DNA from: Allobrachymonas sp.
Lineage (GTDB): Bacteria; Pseudomonadota; Gammaproteobacteria; Burkholderiales; Burkholderiaceae_C
Reading direction: 5' to 3'
DNA length: 12,259 nucleotides
NCBI GenBank assembly: GCA_030538335.1
Contig: JAUNUE010000030.1
Span: 1-12,259 of the forward strand
The notes under the pieces: generated by a model
The model's input: the letters and a program-made list of their open reading frames with translations, nothing else
Database searches by the model: none
What the model was told of the DNA's origin: nothing
Program-made: the position numbers and the translations under genes
In this document: one piece after another, positions 1 through 7,210 of the stretch
How the letters are laid out: the number at the start of each line of letters is the position of its first letter
Numbering within the stretch: position 1 is the first letter of the stretch

Positions 1-50
1 AGCAGCGACTGATCGCGTTTCTCATCTTTTGACTGCAAGGGAGTAGATCG

Positions 51-389
51 ATGGCCCTGGACCGCATACAACCCGCCGAGCCAATCAACGTGCTTACCGG
101 CGTGCCGCAAGAGGCGGCGTACAAACCCATGGCCCTGTTCAAGGGCAAGCACCTTGAAGTGGCGCGCATCGCACTCCAACCCGGCGCGGGCCTGCCCATG
201 CACAAGGTCGCAGGCGAAATCACCATCCACTGCTTGCAGGGCCATTTGCTGGTCAACTCGGAAGGCAACGCCACCGCAGAGTTGCTGCCGGGTGAGTTGA
301 TCTACCTGCCGGGCGGCGTTCCCCACGACCTGCATGCGGTGGGGCAAGACGGCGTGGCCCTCGTGACCATCGCCTTGCGCAATGATTGA
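51..389 (+). CDS. small single-domain cupin protein
   Basis: This 112-residue protein is one cupin beta-barrel with no other domain. Cupin motif 1 is recognisable around residues 44-64, with His51, Glu56 and His60 as likely metal ligands; the usual second His of the HxH pair is Lys52. Motif 2 is clear at residues 81-95 (GELIYLPGGVPHDLH, with His92). Small stand-alone cupins are often metal-binding sensors, isomerases or dioxygenase-like proteins, but no substrate can be named here. A good ribosome binding site (AAGGGAG, 37-43) lies 7 bases before the ATG and supports this start. The gene ends 27 bases before iscA on the same strand, so the two are probably co-transcribed. The first 50 bases of the window hold no feature I can assign. 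The family call is firm; the function is unknown. Confidence 0.85.
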   Translation: MALDRIQPAEPINVLTGVPQEAAYKPMALFKGKHLEVARIALQPGAGLPMHKVAGEITIHCLQGHLLVNSEGNATAELLPGELIYLPGGVPHDLHAVGQDGVALVTIALRND

Positions 390-416
390 CCCATTTATCA
401 GAACAAGGAGTACACC

Positions 417-740
417 ATGAGCATTACCATGACCACGGCAGCCGCCGAACACGTGCAGAAAGCCCTGGCCAAACGCGGCAAAGGCGCAGGCGTGCGGCTG
501 GGCATCAAGACCACGGGTTGCTCGGGTCTGGCCTACAACATCGAATACGTGGACGAGGTTGCGCCCGAAGACCAGGTGCTGGAGATGCACGGCGTAAAGG
601 TGTTCATTGATCCCAAGAATCTTCAGTATCTTGAAGGCACCGAGATGGACTATGTGCGCGACGGGCTGAACGAGAGCTTTCGCTTTACCAACCCCAATGA
701 AAAAGACCGTTGTGGGTGTGGGGAGTCGTTCCGGGTGTAA
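417..740 (+). CDS. iscA: A-type iron-sulfur cluster carrier IscA
   Basis: This is a 107-residue HesB/IscA-family protein, the normal length for IscA. Proteins of this family hold iron or a Fe-S cluster and pass it to apoproteins in the cytoplasm. The three conserved ligands are present: Cys35 in TTGCSGLAY, and Cys99 and Cys101 in the C-terminal CGCGESF motif. The N-terminus (MSIT) and the LNESFRFTNPN stretch match IscA better than ErpA. AAGGAG at 405-410 sits 6 bases before the ATG. The gene follows the cupin gene, not iscRSU, and no hscB, hscA or fdx follows; instead an integron cassette begins 24 bases after the stop codon. Either the isc operon lies elsewhere or this is a detached copy; the sequence cannot tell. 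Confidence 0.93.
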   Translation: MSITMTTAAAEHVQKALAKRGKGAGVRLGIKTTGCSGLAYNIEYVDEVAPEDQVLEMHGVKVFIDPKNLQYLEGTEMDYVRDGLNESFRFTNPNEKDRCGCGESFRV

Positions 741-792
741 TGCACAAGAGGAATCGAAACTACGTTAGGCTGCTCCGGCCATCCTTACCTGC

Positions 793-1707
793 ATGACCAC
801 CACCTTGGAGAACTCAGTCCCGTTGTCTATGTGGATACCGCCCTTTGACTCACCGCCAGCGCACGCGCTAGCACACATCACGGCACGCAGCTTCGGACCG
901 CCGCTTAATCCTACGCTACGGGTTACGCTTAACTTCCATCCCGATCGTTATCTTCACGGAATACCTATCTTAGCGGCGTTGGCTACCGACGGCATGTACC
1001 GCTCTCAGTTCGAGACCGGCACCAGTAATGGCGGACTGACCGCTTACCCTGGCGGTAATCGGTGGGCGTGGGAGAGCCGAATTTTTGGCGGCGCGTATGA
1101 TGCAGCAGCACCATCGGATCGCCCAAAGTATGGCGCTCTGAATTACCGGCGACGGCTGGCTGGCGGATCACCGCGCTTCGGCTCTGCCCACCTGCGACTG
1201 CGGCCGGAAGTGCTACGGCGCACTACGTTCTGCTACCCTGACAGCGTTTTTGAGCCGACGGCTTTTGGCGTCTCCTCTCACATTTCACTTGTTGCGCAGG
1301 CAGAGGCCGACTCTCGGGACGCACTTGATGATTACATTGAAGCTCAGGTCCACGGCCCGCTATTTTTGGCCCGCGACGTCGAGGCCCTAGTTCTCGACCC
1401 CAGTTATCGGGGCACCTTAGTTGAGGAGCTCGCTAGTCGGCTCCCGTGCCCCATCGAGTGGCATCATGGCTTTCGCTTGCCGGTCGAGACGCTAAGGTGC
1501 CACCCTGAATACCGTGGTCCTGCATACGTGACGCTCGGAGAGGAGTTGGCACAAGATGGCGAGCTGACGCCGCTGGATTTGGGGAACGCCTCACGCACGG
1601 GACGGTACGATCCACAAGATCTCAAAATGGTGTGGCATTACGTCGCCAGATTTGGCGATCTTGAGAGGACAGGCACTCATGCTGGTCATGCGCAAGGAGC
1701 AGCCTAA
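793..1707 (+). CDS. DUF3626-type protein of unknown function, cassette cargo
   Basis: This 304-residue protein resembles the uncharacterised DUF3626 family by recalled motifs; no search was run. Conserved-looking blocks in order are TLNFHPDR (45-52), YRSQFETGTSNGG (69-81), WESRIFGGAYD (93-103), RPKYGALN (110-117), a DDYIEAQVHG strand (179-188) followed by DVEALV (195-200), and a C-terminal LKMVWHYVARFG (277-288). It has no signal peptide or membrane segment and is probably cytoplasmic. The order of a conserved His, a Ser/Thr-rich block and a late Glu on a beta strand recalls ADP-ribosyltransferase folds, which is only inference. The TAA stop (1705-1707) lies inside the attC R'' box, as in many cassette genes. 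No Shine-Dalgarno sequence precedes the ATG at 793, so the start is uncertain; Met13 (829) is the next candidate. Rare-looking codons such as CTA and TTA set it apart from its neighbours. Confidence 0.75.
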   Translation: MTTTLENSVPLSMWIPPFDSPPAHALAHITARSFGPPLNPTLRVTLNFHPDRYLHGIPILAALATDGMYRSQFETGTSNGGLTAYPGGNRWAWESRIFGGAYDAAAPSDRPKYGALNYRRRLAGGSPRFGSAHLRLRPEVLRRTTFCYPDSVFEPTAFGVSSHISLVAQAEADSRDALDDYIEAQVHGPLFLARDVEALVLDPSYRGTLVEELASRLPCPIEWHHGFRLPVETLRCHPEYRGPAYVTLGEELAQDGELTPLDLGNASRTGRYDPQDLKMVWHYVARFGDLERTGTHAGHAQGAA

Positions 1708-1809
1708 CAATTCGTTCAAGCCGATTCCGGCTTCGTGGATCGCCACGGGCGTGGTACGCTTACGCTACTACGCCGTGTCGCCCACTGCGCCTCTGGCTTA
1801 ACTCAAGCG
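1702..1809 (+). other. attC: attC recombination site (59-base element) of the cassette
   Basis: R'' is GCCTAAC (1702-1708). L'' is GTTCAAGCC (1714-1722) and L' is GGCTTAAC (1795-1802); they pair except for one extra base, C1717, in L''. Such an extrahelical base sets strand choice by the integrase. R' is split by the insertion: it is G1809 plus TTAGGC from 765-770 in the circular form, giving an attC of about 114 bp. The flanking bases (AACAATTCGTTCAAGCCGA and GGCTTAACTCAAGCGTT) match the common attC group found with resistance cassettes. The centre holds an imperfect hairpin, with GGCGTGGTA paired to TACTACGCC. All features needed for a folded bottom-strand substrate are intact. Confidence 0.9.
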
Positions 1810-1827
1810 TTCCCGCGCAGGCGGGAA
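1810..1827. repeat. GC-rich palindromic repeat (dRS3-like), cassette target and possible bidirectional terminator
   Basis: TTCCCGC-GCAG-GCGGGAA is a perfect 7-bp stem with a 4-base loop, followed by TCTAGGG. Similar palindromes (CATTCCCGCG...GCGGGAATC) are dispersed in many betaproteobacterial genomes and resemble the Neisseria dRS3 element. It lies between the convergent iscA and sodB genes, where a shared terminator would be expected. A T run (1854-1860) lies 27 bases beyond on the plus strand, too far for a textbook terminator. The cassette junction is exactly at the base of the stem. Confidence 0.7.
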
Positions 1828-1883
1828 TCTAGGGCTGGGGTAGAGTTGTTGCGGTTTTTTGTTGGGTGCAATCAAGCAACGCG

Positions 1884-2465
1884 TCAGGCAAATTGCTTGG
1901 CAACAAAATCCCAATCGACCAGCTTGTCGAGGAAGGTCTCGACATACTTCTTGCGTGCGTTGCGGTAGTCGATGTAGTAGGCATGTTCCCACACATCAAT
2001 GCCAAGCAAGGCCTTGTTTTCAGTGGTGATGGGGTTGCCGGCTGGGCCCATGTTGACCACGTCCACGCCGCCGTCGGGTGTTTTTACCAGCCAGGTCCAG
2101 CCTGAGCCAAAGTTGCCCACGGCCGATTTCACAAAAGCCTCGCGGAAGGACTTGTAATCGCCCCATTTCCTGTTGATGGCATCGGCCAGCGCACCCTTGG
2201 GTTCGCCACCGCCATCTGCTTTCATACACGGCCAGAAGAATTCGTGGTTCATGATTTGCGCAGCGTTGTTGTAGATGCCACCGCTGGCTTTTTTCACGAT
2301 CTCTTCGAGTGTCATCGACTCGAATTCAGTGCCTTTCTGCAAGTCGTTGAGGTTGTCAACGTAAGCCTGTACGTGCTTGCCATGGTGGTATTCCATGGTC
2401 TCCTTGCTGCAGTGGGGCTCCAGCGCATCGTGCGGGTAGGGCAGGGGTTTGAGTTTGTGTTCCAT
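1884..2465 (-). CDS. sodB: iron superoxide dismutase
   Basis: This 193-residue enzyme converts superoxide to oxygen and hydrogen peroxide in the cytoplasm. The four metal ligands are visible: His27 (in EYHHGKH), His74 (in NHEFFW), Asp157 and His161 (in DVWEHAYY). Iron-type markers are the AAQ in NNAAQ (Gln70) and PAG at 141-143, where manganese enzymes differ. The length fits the family. The reading frame stays open to 2543, but the start at 2465 is chosen because AAGGAG lies 6 bases before it and the protein then begins where other Fe-SODs begin. It is a monocistronic-looking gene, convergent with iscA and the cassette. Its leader (2466-2596) contains a small inverted repeat (GAGCTT...AAGCTC); I could not identify a convincing promoter. 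Confidence 0.95.
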   Translation of the reverse strand: MEHKLKPLPYPHDALEPHCSKETMEYHHGKHVQAYVDNLNDLQKGTEFESMTLEEIVKKASGGIYNNAAQIMNHEFFWPCMKADGGGEPKGALADAINRKWGDYKSFREAFVKSAVGNFGSGWTWLVKTPDGGVDVVNMGPAGNPITTENKALLGIDVWEHAYYIDYRNARKKYVETFLDKLVDWDFVAKQFA

Positions 2466-2596
2466 CAGCGACTCCTTTCTAAAGTGAGGGATAACTTCGG
2501 GAGCTTTTGCGCAAGCTCGGGTGCCAAATTCATTCTCCCACAAGGATGTTGCCCTTGAAGCAACAAGGATACTCGCTGGTAACAGGGCGTATCTGG

Positions 2597-4516
2597 TCAG
2601 ACGATCTTGTCTTGCAGCAGCTTCTCCACTTCAACGCGCAACGATTCGGGCGTGAGGCCATCGGGCGAAAGGGGCTGGCCGATGTTCAAACCCACGCGGC
2701 TGAAAAATCCGCGGCGGAACGGCGCGCTCATGGCCTTGCCGCCTTCCACCCGGCTGAAGAAGGAACCCCACAGGTTTTGCAGCGCCATCGGCACCACGGG
2801 CACAGGCTCTTCGTCGAGGATTTTGCGGATGCCATGCTTGAACTCGCCCAATGTGCCGTCGGTGGTCAACCGCCCTTCGGGAAAAATGCCCAGCAAATCA
2901 CCTTCGCGCAGCACCTGCACGGCGCGCTGCATGGCAGCTTCGTACACGGCGGCGTTTTCTTTTGGGCTGCACACGGGTATGGCACGGGTGGCGCGGAACA
3001 GCAGGCCGAGCACCGGCGCACGGAAAATGCGGTAGTCCATCAGAAAGTAGATCGGGCGCGGGCTGGCGCTCAGCAGCAGTACCGCGTCGGCAAAACTCAC
3101 ATGGTTGCTGGCCACAATGGCAGCGCCTTCTTGCGGAATGTGGTGGTCACCGCGCACCTTGAAGCGGTAGATGCAGTAGGTAAGCACCCACGCCACCAGG
3201 CGCAGCAGGTACTCGGGCACCAGCGTGAACAGGTAGATGCACACGCCCACATTGAGCAGCGCCAGCAGCAGGATGATGCGGGCAATCGACCAGCCTGCGC
3301 CAATCAGCAAGCCTGCCAGAATGGCGCTGGCAATCATGAACACGCTGCCCAGGATGTTGTTGCTGGCGATGATGCGCGCACGGTATTGCGGCGGGCAGCG
3401 CAGTTGCACCAGCGCATACATCGGCACGCTGAAAATGCCTGCGCTCATGGCCAGCACAAACAGGTCGGCCAGCACGCGCCAGTGCGTATGCAGTTGGAAG
3501 AAGGCGCCCAGGCTGTAGTATTCGGCGGGTGCGGGCAGGCGTTGCACGCCGCGCAATGCAAAGTACAGATCTGCCATGGCCAACGTCATGCCCAGCGCGC
3601 CGATGGGCACCAGGCCAATCTCCACATTGTTGCGCGAGAGTTTTTCGCACAGCAGCGAACCCACGCCAATGCCGAACGAAAACATCACCAGCAGCAGCGA
3701 GGCCACCTGCTCGTCGCCGTGCAGCACGTCTTTGGCCAGGCTCGGGAACTGGCTCAAAAACATCGCGCCCACAAACCACATCCAGCTGATGCCCAGCAGC
3801 GAGCGGAACACAGCCGGGTAGCGGCGCGCAATCTGCAGGTTGCGCCAGGTCTCGGAGACGGGATTGGGGTTGATGCGCAAATCAGGCGACATGGCCGGTG
3901 CAGGCGGCACGGCACGCGCAGCCACATAGCCGATCAGCGCCAGTACCACGCAGGCCACGGCCACGCTCATGCGGCCCACGTTGGGCAGCGCCATCAGCAC
4001 GCCACCGGCGAAGTTGCCCAGCAGGATCGCGACAAAGGTGCCGGTCTCGACCAGGCCGTTGCCGCCCGTGAGTTCCTTCTCATGCAGCACCTGCGGCAAC
4101 AAGGCATATTTCACCGGGCCGAACAGGGTGGACTGCACGCCCATCAAAAACACACAGGCCAGCAGCACCGGCACGCTCACGATATAAAACCCCCAAAAAG
4201 CCACTAGCGTAATCAGCAGCTCAAACAGCTTGGCAAAACGGATGATGCGGTCTTTGGGGTATTTGTCGGTCAACTGCCCGCTGGTGGCCGAAAAAATCAG
4301 GAATGGTGCAATGAACACGGCGCTGATCACCAGCCCGGCCTGCGCGGGCGGCAGCCAGTCCAGTTGCATCTGGTACGTGACCATGACCGTGAGCGCAAAC
4401 TTCATCAGGTTGTCGTTGGCGGCACCAAAAAACTGGCTGGTAAAGAAGGGCGCGAAGCGGCGCTGGCCCAGCAGGGCGAACTGGTTGTGGGCGATGGGGG
4501 TGGATGCGTCTTTCAT
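2597..4516 (-). CDS. fused LplT-like MFS transporter and PlsC-like 1-acylglycerol-phosphate acyltransferase
   Basis: This 639-residue inner-membrane protein has two domains. Residues 15-440 form a 12-helix major facilitator unit like LplT, with the family-typical GVQSTLFGPVKYALLP at 126-141. Residues about 450-639 form a PlsC/LPLAT domain with the catalytic HX4D motif (His472-Asp477 in NHVSFAD), FPEGR at 545-549 and a hydrophobic PVVPMALQ stretch. LplT flips lysophospholipids inward and the acyltransferase would re-acylate them, so the fusion plausibly couples uptake with repair. In Escherichia coli these activities are in separate proteins, LplT and Aas; there is no acyl-ACP synthetase domain here. 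The Shine-Dalgarno sequence is weak. The gene follows thiQ by 144 bases on the same strand, and whether they share a transcript is unclear. Confidence 0.9.
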   Translation of the reverse strand: MKDASTPIAHNQFALLGQRRFAPFFTSQFFGAANDNLMKFALTVMVTYQMQLDWLPPAQAGLVISAVFIAPFLIFSATSGQLTDKYPKDRIIRFAKLFELLITLVAFWGFYIVSVPVLLACVFLMGVQSTLFGPVKYALLPQVLHEKELTGGNGLVETGTFVAILLGNFAGGVLMALPNVGRMSVAVACVVLALIGYVAARAVPPAPAMSPDLRINPNPVSETWRNLQIARRYPAVFRSLLGISWMWFVGAMFLSQFPSLAKDVLHGDEQVASLLLVMFSFGIGVGSLLCEKLSRNNVEIGLVPIGALGMTLAMADLYFALRGVQRLPAPAEYYSLGAFFQLHTHWRVLADLFVLAMSAGIFSVPMYALVQLRCPPQYRARIIASNNILGSVFMIASAILAGLLIGAGWSIARIILLLALLNVGVCIYLFTLVPEYLLRLVAWVLTYCIYRFKVRGDHHIPQEGAAIVASNHVSFADAVLLLSASPRPIYFLMDYRIFRAPVLGLLFRATRAIPVCSPKENAAVYEAAMQRAVQVLREGDLLGIFPEGRLTTDGTLGEFKHGIRKILDEEPVPVVPMALQNLWGSFFSRVEGGKAMSAPFRRGFFSRVGLNIGQPLSPDGLTPESLRVEVEKLLQDKIV

Positions 4517-4660
4517 GGCGTCTTTTTCAAAAAAGGTGTGCGCATTGTGGGTGAAAAAGCAGGCGGAAATGCACTTGAAGTGTGTGCAGTATCGTTATGC
4601 GCTACCCGCAGTAACCCGCACCTTGACGCGGCATGGCGTCGCGGGCGTGCTGTGTGGCTG

Positions 4661-5326
4661 TCACTTCTGTATTTGCCACCGCTGCGTGATTTTTCCGTCT
4701 TGTAAATGCCAACCCGCGCTGGCCATGGCGCGGGCCTCGGCTTCGTCGTGCGTGACCAGCAGCGCCGCCATGCCTGCTTCGGCAATGCGCTGCTTGAATT
4801 CTTCGCGCAAACGCAGGCGCAGTTCGGCATCGAGCGCCGAAAAAGGTTCATCCAGCAACAGCGCACGTGGCTGGGTGATGAGCGCGCGCGCCAGCGCCAC
4901 GCGCTGCTGCTCGCCGCCCGAAAGTGTCCATATCCGTGCCAAGGCGTGCTGACCCAAACCAAAGCGTTCGAGCAAGGCGCGCGCCTGCTCCCGTGCCGCG
5001 GCCTTGCGCTGGCCCTGTTCGATCAGGCCAAACGCCACGTTGTCTTGTACGTTGAGGTGGGGGAACAGCGCAAAGTCCTGGAACATCAAGGCAAAGCGGC
5101 GCTGCTCGGGCGGCAGCGCGGTCACGTCCTGCCCGTTGAAGCAGACGCAGCCACTGTCTGCCGTCTCAATACCCGCAGCGATTTTGAGCAGCGTGCTTTT
5201 GCCGCTGCCCGATGCGCCCAGCAACGCCACAGTTTGCCCCGGTGGCACCTGCAGGCTGATGCCATCGAGCAAAGGCGCTGCCGTGGGTGGGCCAAAGCGT
5301 TTGGTGATGTGGCGCAGTTCGAGCAT
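4661..5326 (-). CDS. thiQ: thiamine ABC transporter ATP-binding protein
   Basis: This 221-residue ATPase powers uptake through ThiP at the inner face of the cytoplasmic membrane. Visible motifs are Walker A GASGSGKST (37-45), Q-loop Gln83 in MFQDFALFPH, the ABC signature LSGGEQQR (135-142), Walker B LLLDEP with catalytic Glu160, the D-loop SALD and H-loop His193. It stops soon after the ATPase core, without the C-terminal regulatory domain of FbpC or PotA proteins; that fits ThiQ, which is about 230 residues long. The core alone could also serve iron or putrescine; the thiamine assignment comes from ThiB and the TPP riboswitch upstream. It is separated from thiP by 123 bases filled by an inverted repeat. 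Confidence 0.85.
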   Translation of the reverse strand: MLELRHITKRFGPPTAAPLLDGISLQVPPGQTVALLGASGSGKSTLLKIAAGIETADSGCVCFNGQDVTALPPEQRRFALMFQDFALFPHLNVQDNVAFGLIEQGQRKAAAREQARALLERFGLGQHALARIWTLSGGEQQRVALARALITQPRALLLDEPFSALDAELRLRLREEFKQRIAEAGMAALLVTHDEAEARAMASAGWHLQDGKITQRWQIQK

Positions 5327-5369
5327 GGCTTATTGTTCTTCCAGAAGAATTTCTATGGCATTGGATTCT

Positions 5370-5462
5370 CCGTTCGGGCTTAGCCATTCGACTTTGCGCA
5401 TGACAGGCCTGTCGAAGCCCTTTCCTTGCTAGCAAGCCCTTCGACATGCTCAGGGCGAACGG
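5370..5462. repeat. dispersed inverted repeat in the thiP-thiQ gap
   Basis: The outer arms are CCGTTCGGGCTTAGC (from 5370) and GCTCAGGGCGAACGG (ending 5462), which pair imperfectly. A nested pair is TGTCGAAG (5409-5416) and CTTCGACA (5439-5446), with GCTAGC between them. Such CCGTTCG...TGTCGAAGG modules are common intergenic repeats in Comamonadaceae, from memory. The right end overlaps the end of thiP and provides its stop codon (5450-5452). Folded in mRNA, it could act as a processing or stability element between thiP and thiQ. Confidence 0.7.
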
Positions 5463-7180
5463 ATATTTGAATGGTCTTGAGTTTGACGATGTTGGGTCGA
5501 GTGGTGACTTGTATGGGGCAAAGCAGAACCGCGCCCTTCAAGCAGCGTAAAGGTTGCCAGTGTCAGCAGCATCAGCAAAGCCGACAGCAGCATCGCGGCG
5601 TCAAGCTGCGCTTCGCCGGGGCGCCCCAGATGCGTGTTGATCAGCGTGGTCAGCGTCGTCCATTCAGGGCGGCTCAGGAACAGGCTAACGGCAAATTCGC
5701 CCAAAGCGGTGGCTGCGGCAAACGCCATGCCCCGGCGCAGCGCAGGCAGTATCAGCGGCAAGGTCACGCGCCAGAATACACGCCAGGGTCTGGCGCCCAA
5801 TGTGGCTGCGGCCTGCGCATACGAAGCGGGCAACTGATCCAGCGCTGCCGACAGTGCGGTTGCCACAAATGGCGTGGCCAGCAGCGTGTACGCGCCCAGC
5901 AAGATCACGAGGCTGGCCGACCATTGCGGATAGAGCAGCAACAGGCCAAAGGCAATCATGATCGGCGAAGCCACCAGGGGCAAAAAGCTCGCAGCACGCG
6001 CTGCCACCTTGCCCCAGCCCGTCGTGCGGCTGGCATGCACCGCCAGCGCATGCAACACGCCGAGCAGGGTGGCAAACACCACTGCGGCACTGGCAAACAC
6101 CGCTGTGTTGCGCAAGGCCGAGATGGTTTCTTCATTCTGCAGCACGGCCATGCTGCCCGCGTCCAATGCCTGCAGGGCACGCCACACAATGGCCAGCAAA
6201 GGCGCGCCGCACACGGCCAGCAGCACCAGCAAGGCAAGGGTCAAGGTGCTGCGTTGCACCCAGGTCTGCACGGGTTTGCGCGGCAGCGGCACGGTGCGTG
6301 CGGGGCTTGCCAGGTTTTGCTCGATCCAGGCGTAGGCCAGTGCAGCCAGCAGGTTCACGCCCAGCGTCCACAAGGCCAGGCGGCTGGCTTGCGCCAAGGC
6401 CAGTTCGTGCGCGACCAGGCGGTAGATTTCGACCTCCACCGTGGCATAGCGTTGCCCGCCCAAGACCAGCGCCAGGCCAAAGCCCGAAAAACAGTAGAGA
6501 AACACCAGGCACAGGCTGGATGCCAGCCGGGGCAGCATCATTGGCCATTCGATGCGCCAGAAGGCGCGCCAGGCGGTGGCGCCCAGCGTGCGTGCGGCGG
6601 CCAGCCGGGTCTGGCTGACCTGCTCCAGCGCCTCAACCCCCGCACGCACCACCAGGCACAGGTTGAAAAACAGGTTGCCGTACAGCAGCAGCCAGGGCGT
6701 TTCTTCCAGCTCCACGCCTGCGGCCAGCAGCGGTGCGCCCAGCCAGCCACGCGGTCCCCACAGCGCCAGCACGCCCAAGGCCGCCACCAGTGTGGGCACC
6801 ACAAAGGGCAGCATCAACAGGCGCAATACCCAGGCGCACCCCGTGAATTGCCAACGTGCCAGCACCCAGGCCAGTGGCACGCCGAGCAACAGTGTCAGCC
6901 CACAGGTGATTGCCGCTTGCAGCAGCGACCAACCCATGCGCCAGCGCAGATCGGCATCTTGCCAGATCGACCAGATGCTGCTTGCTTCTTCACCACCATT
7001 CAAAGCCGCCTCGTCGGGCAGGCCCAGGGCGAGATCCTGTCCCCAAAGACCTTCCCACACCAGCCGCAGCGTGGGCGCCAGCAGCATGGCCAGCATGAAC
7101 AGCGTGGGCAGCAGCGCCAGTAAGACAGGTGCCCAGCGGCGAACCATCAAGTCATTGGAGGGAACAGGCCTTGTCTGCAT
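5450..7180 (-). CDS. thiP: thiamine ABC transporter permease
   Basis: This 576-residue inner-membrane protein has two fused BPD-type permease halves, as in ThiP and FbpB. There are about 12 hydrophobic helices, starting at residues 18-38. Each half has an EAA loop that docks the ATPase: AAARTLGATAWRAFWRIEWP (195-214) and AAATLGARPWRVFWRVTLP (457-475). It carries thiamine, or its phosphates, delivered by ThiB, using ThiQ for energy. It is slightly longer than E. coli ThiP (about 536). The last residues (after about 548) are polar, and the final codons fall in an inverted repeat, so the C-terminus may have been altered by that repeat. No clear Shine-Dalgarno sequence precedes the Met at 7180; Met12 is an alternative start. 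The gap to thiB is 200 bases of repeat DNA. Confidence 0.87.
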   Translation of the reverse strand: MQTRPVPSNDLMVRRWAPVLLALLPTLFMLAMLLAPTLRLVWEGLWGQDLALGLPDEAALNGGEEASSIWSIWQDADLRWRMGWSLLQAAITCGLTLLLGVPLAWVLARWQFTGCAWVLRLLMLPFVVPTLVAALGVLALWGPRGWLGAPLLAAGVELEETPWLLLYGNLFFNLCLVVRAGVEALEQVSQTRLAAARTLGATAWRAFWRIEWPMMLPRLASSLCLVFLYCFSGFGLALVLGGQRYATVEVEIYRLVAHELALAQASRLALWTLGVNLLAALAYAWIEQNLASPARTVPLPRKPVQTWVQRSTLTLALLVLLAVCGAPLLAIVWRALQALDAGSMAVLQNEETISALRNTAVFASAAVVFATLLGVLHALAVHASRTTGWGKVAARAASFLPLVASPIMIAFGLLLLYPQWSASLVILLGAYTLLATPFVATALSAALDQLPASYAQAAATLGARPWRVFWRVTLPLILPALRRGMAFAAATALGEFAVSLFLSRPEWTTLTTLINTHLGRPGEAQLDAAMLLSALLMLLTLATFTLLEGRGSALPHTSHHSTQHRQTQDHSNIRSP

Positions 7181-7210
7181 GACGCTGGTGCAAATCCCGG
7201 TTTACGAAAC

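Larger units (their letters stand above)
765..1809 (+). mobile_element. solitary integron gene cassette at a secondary (non-integron) site
   Basis: The element is 1045 bp, with one gene and a 3' attC site. The left junction is G764|TTAGGC and the right junction is G1809|TTCCCG. Both are the G|TT crossover used by integron integrases. Joining the ends makes ...CAAGCG|TTAGGC, whose GTTAGGC is the exact reverse complement of the attC R'' box GCCTAAC (1702-1708). Deleting the element leaves GAAACTACG|TTCCCGCGC, an intact palindromic repeat 24 bases after iscA. No intI, attI or second attC is visible within the window, so it appears to be a single cassette that jumped out of an integron. The cargo gene lies in the same direction as cupin-iscA and could be transcribed by read-through. 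Confidence 0.87.

Noticed and set aside
765..1809. A complete integron or cassette array here
   Set aside because: No integrase gene, attI site or second attC can be found in the window.
2466..2543. Longer N-terminus for SodB
   Set aside because: The extra 26 residues have no family match, and a strong AAGGAG supports the start at 2465.
2507..4207. Long plus-strand open frame opposite the MFS-acyltransferase gene
   Set aside because: It is rich in His, Gln, Ala and Arg with no domain, and it mirrors a clear coding frame on the other strand; long antisense frames are expected in GC-rich DNA.
5471..7123. Long plus-strand open frame opposite thiP
   Set aside because: It is low-complexity Gln/His/Arg-rich and a shadow of a recognisable permease.
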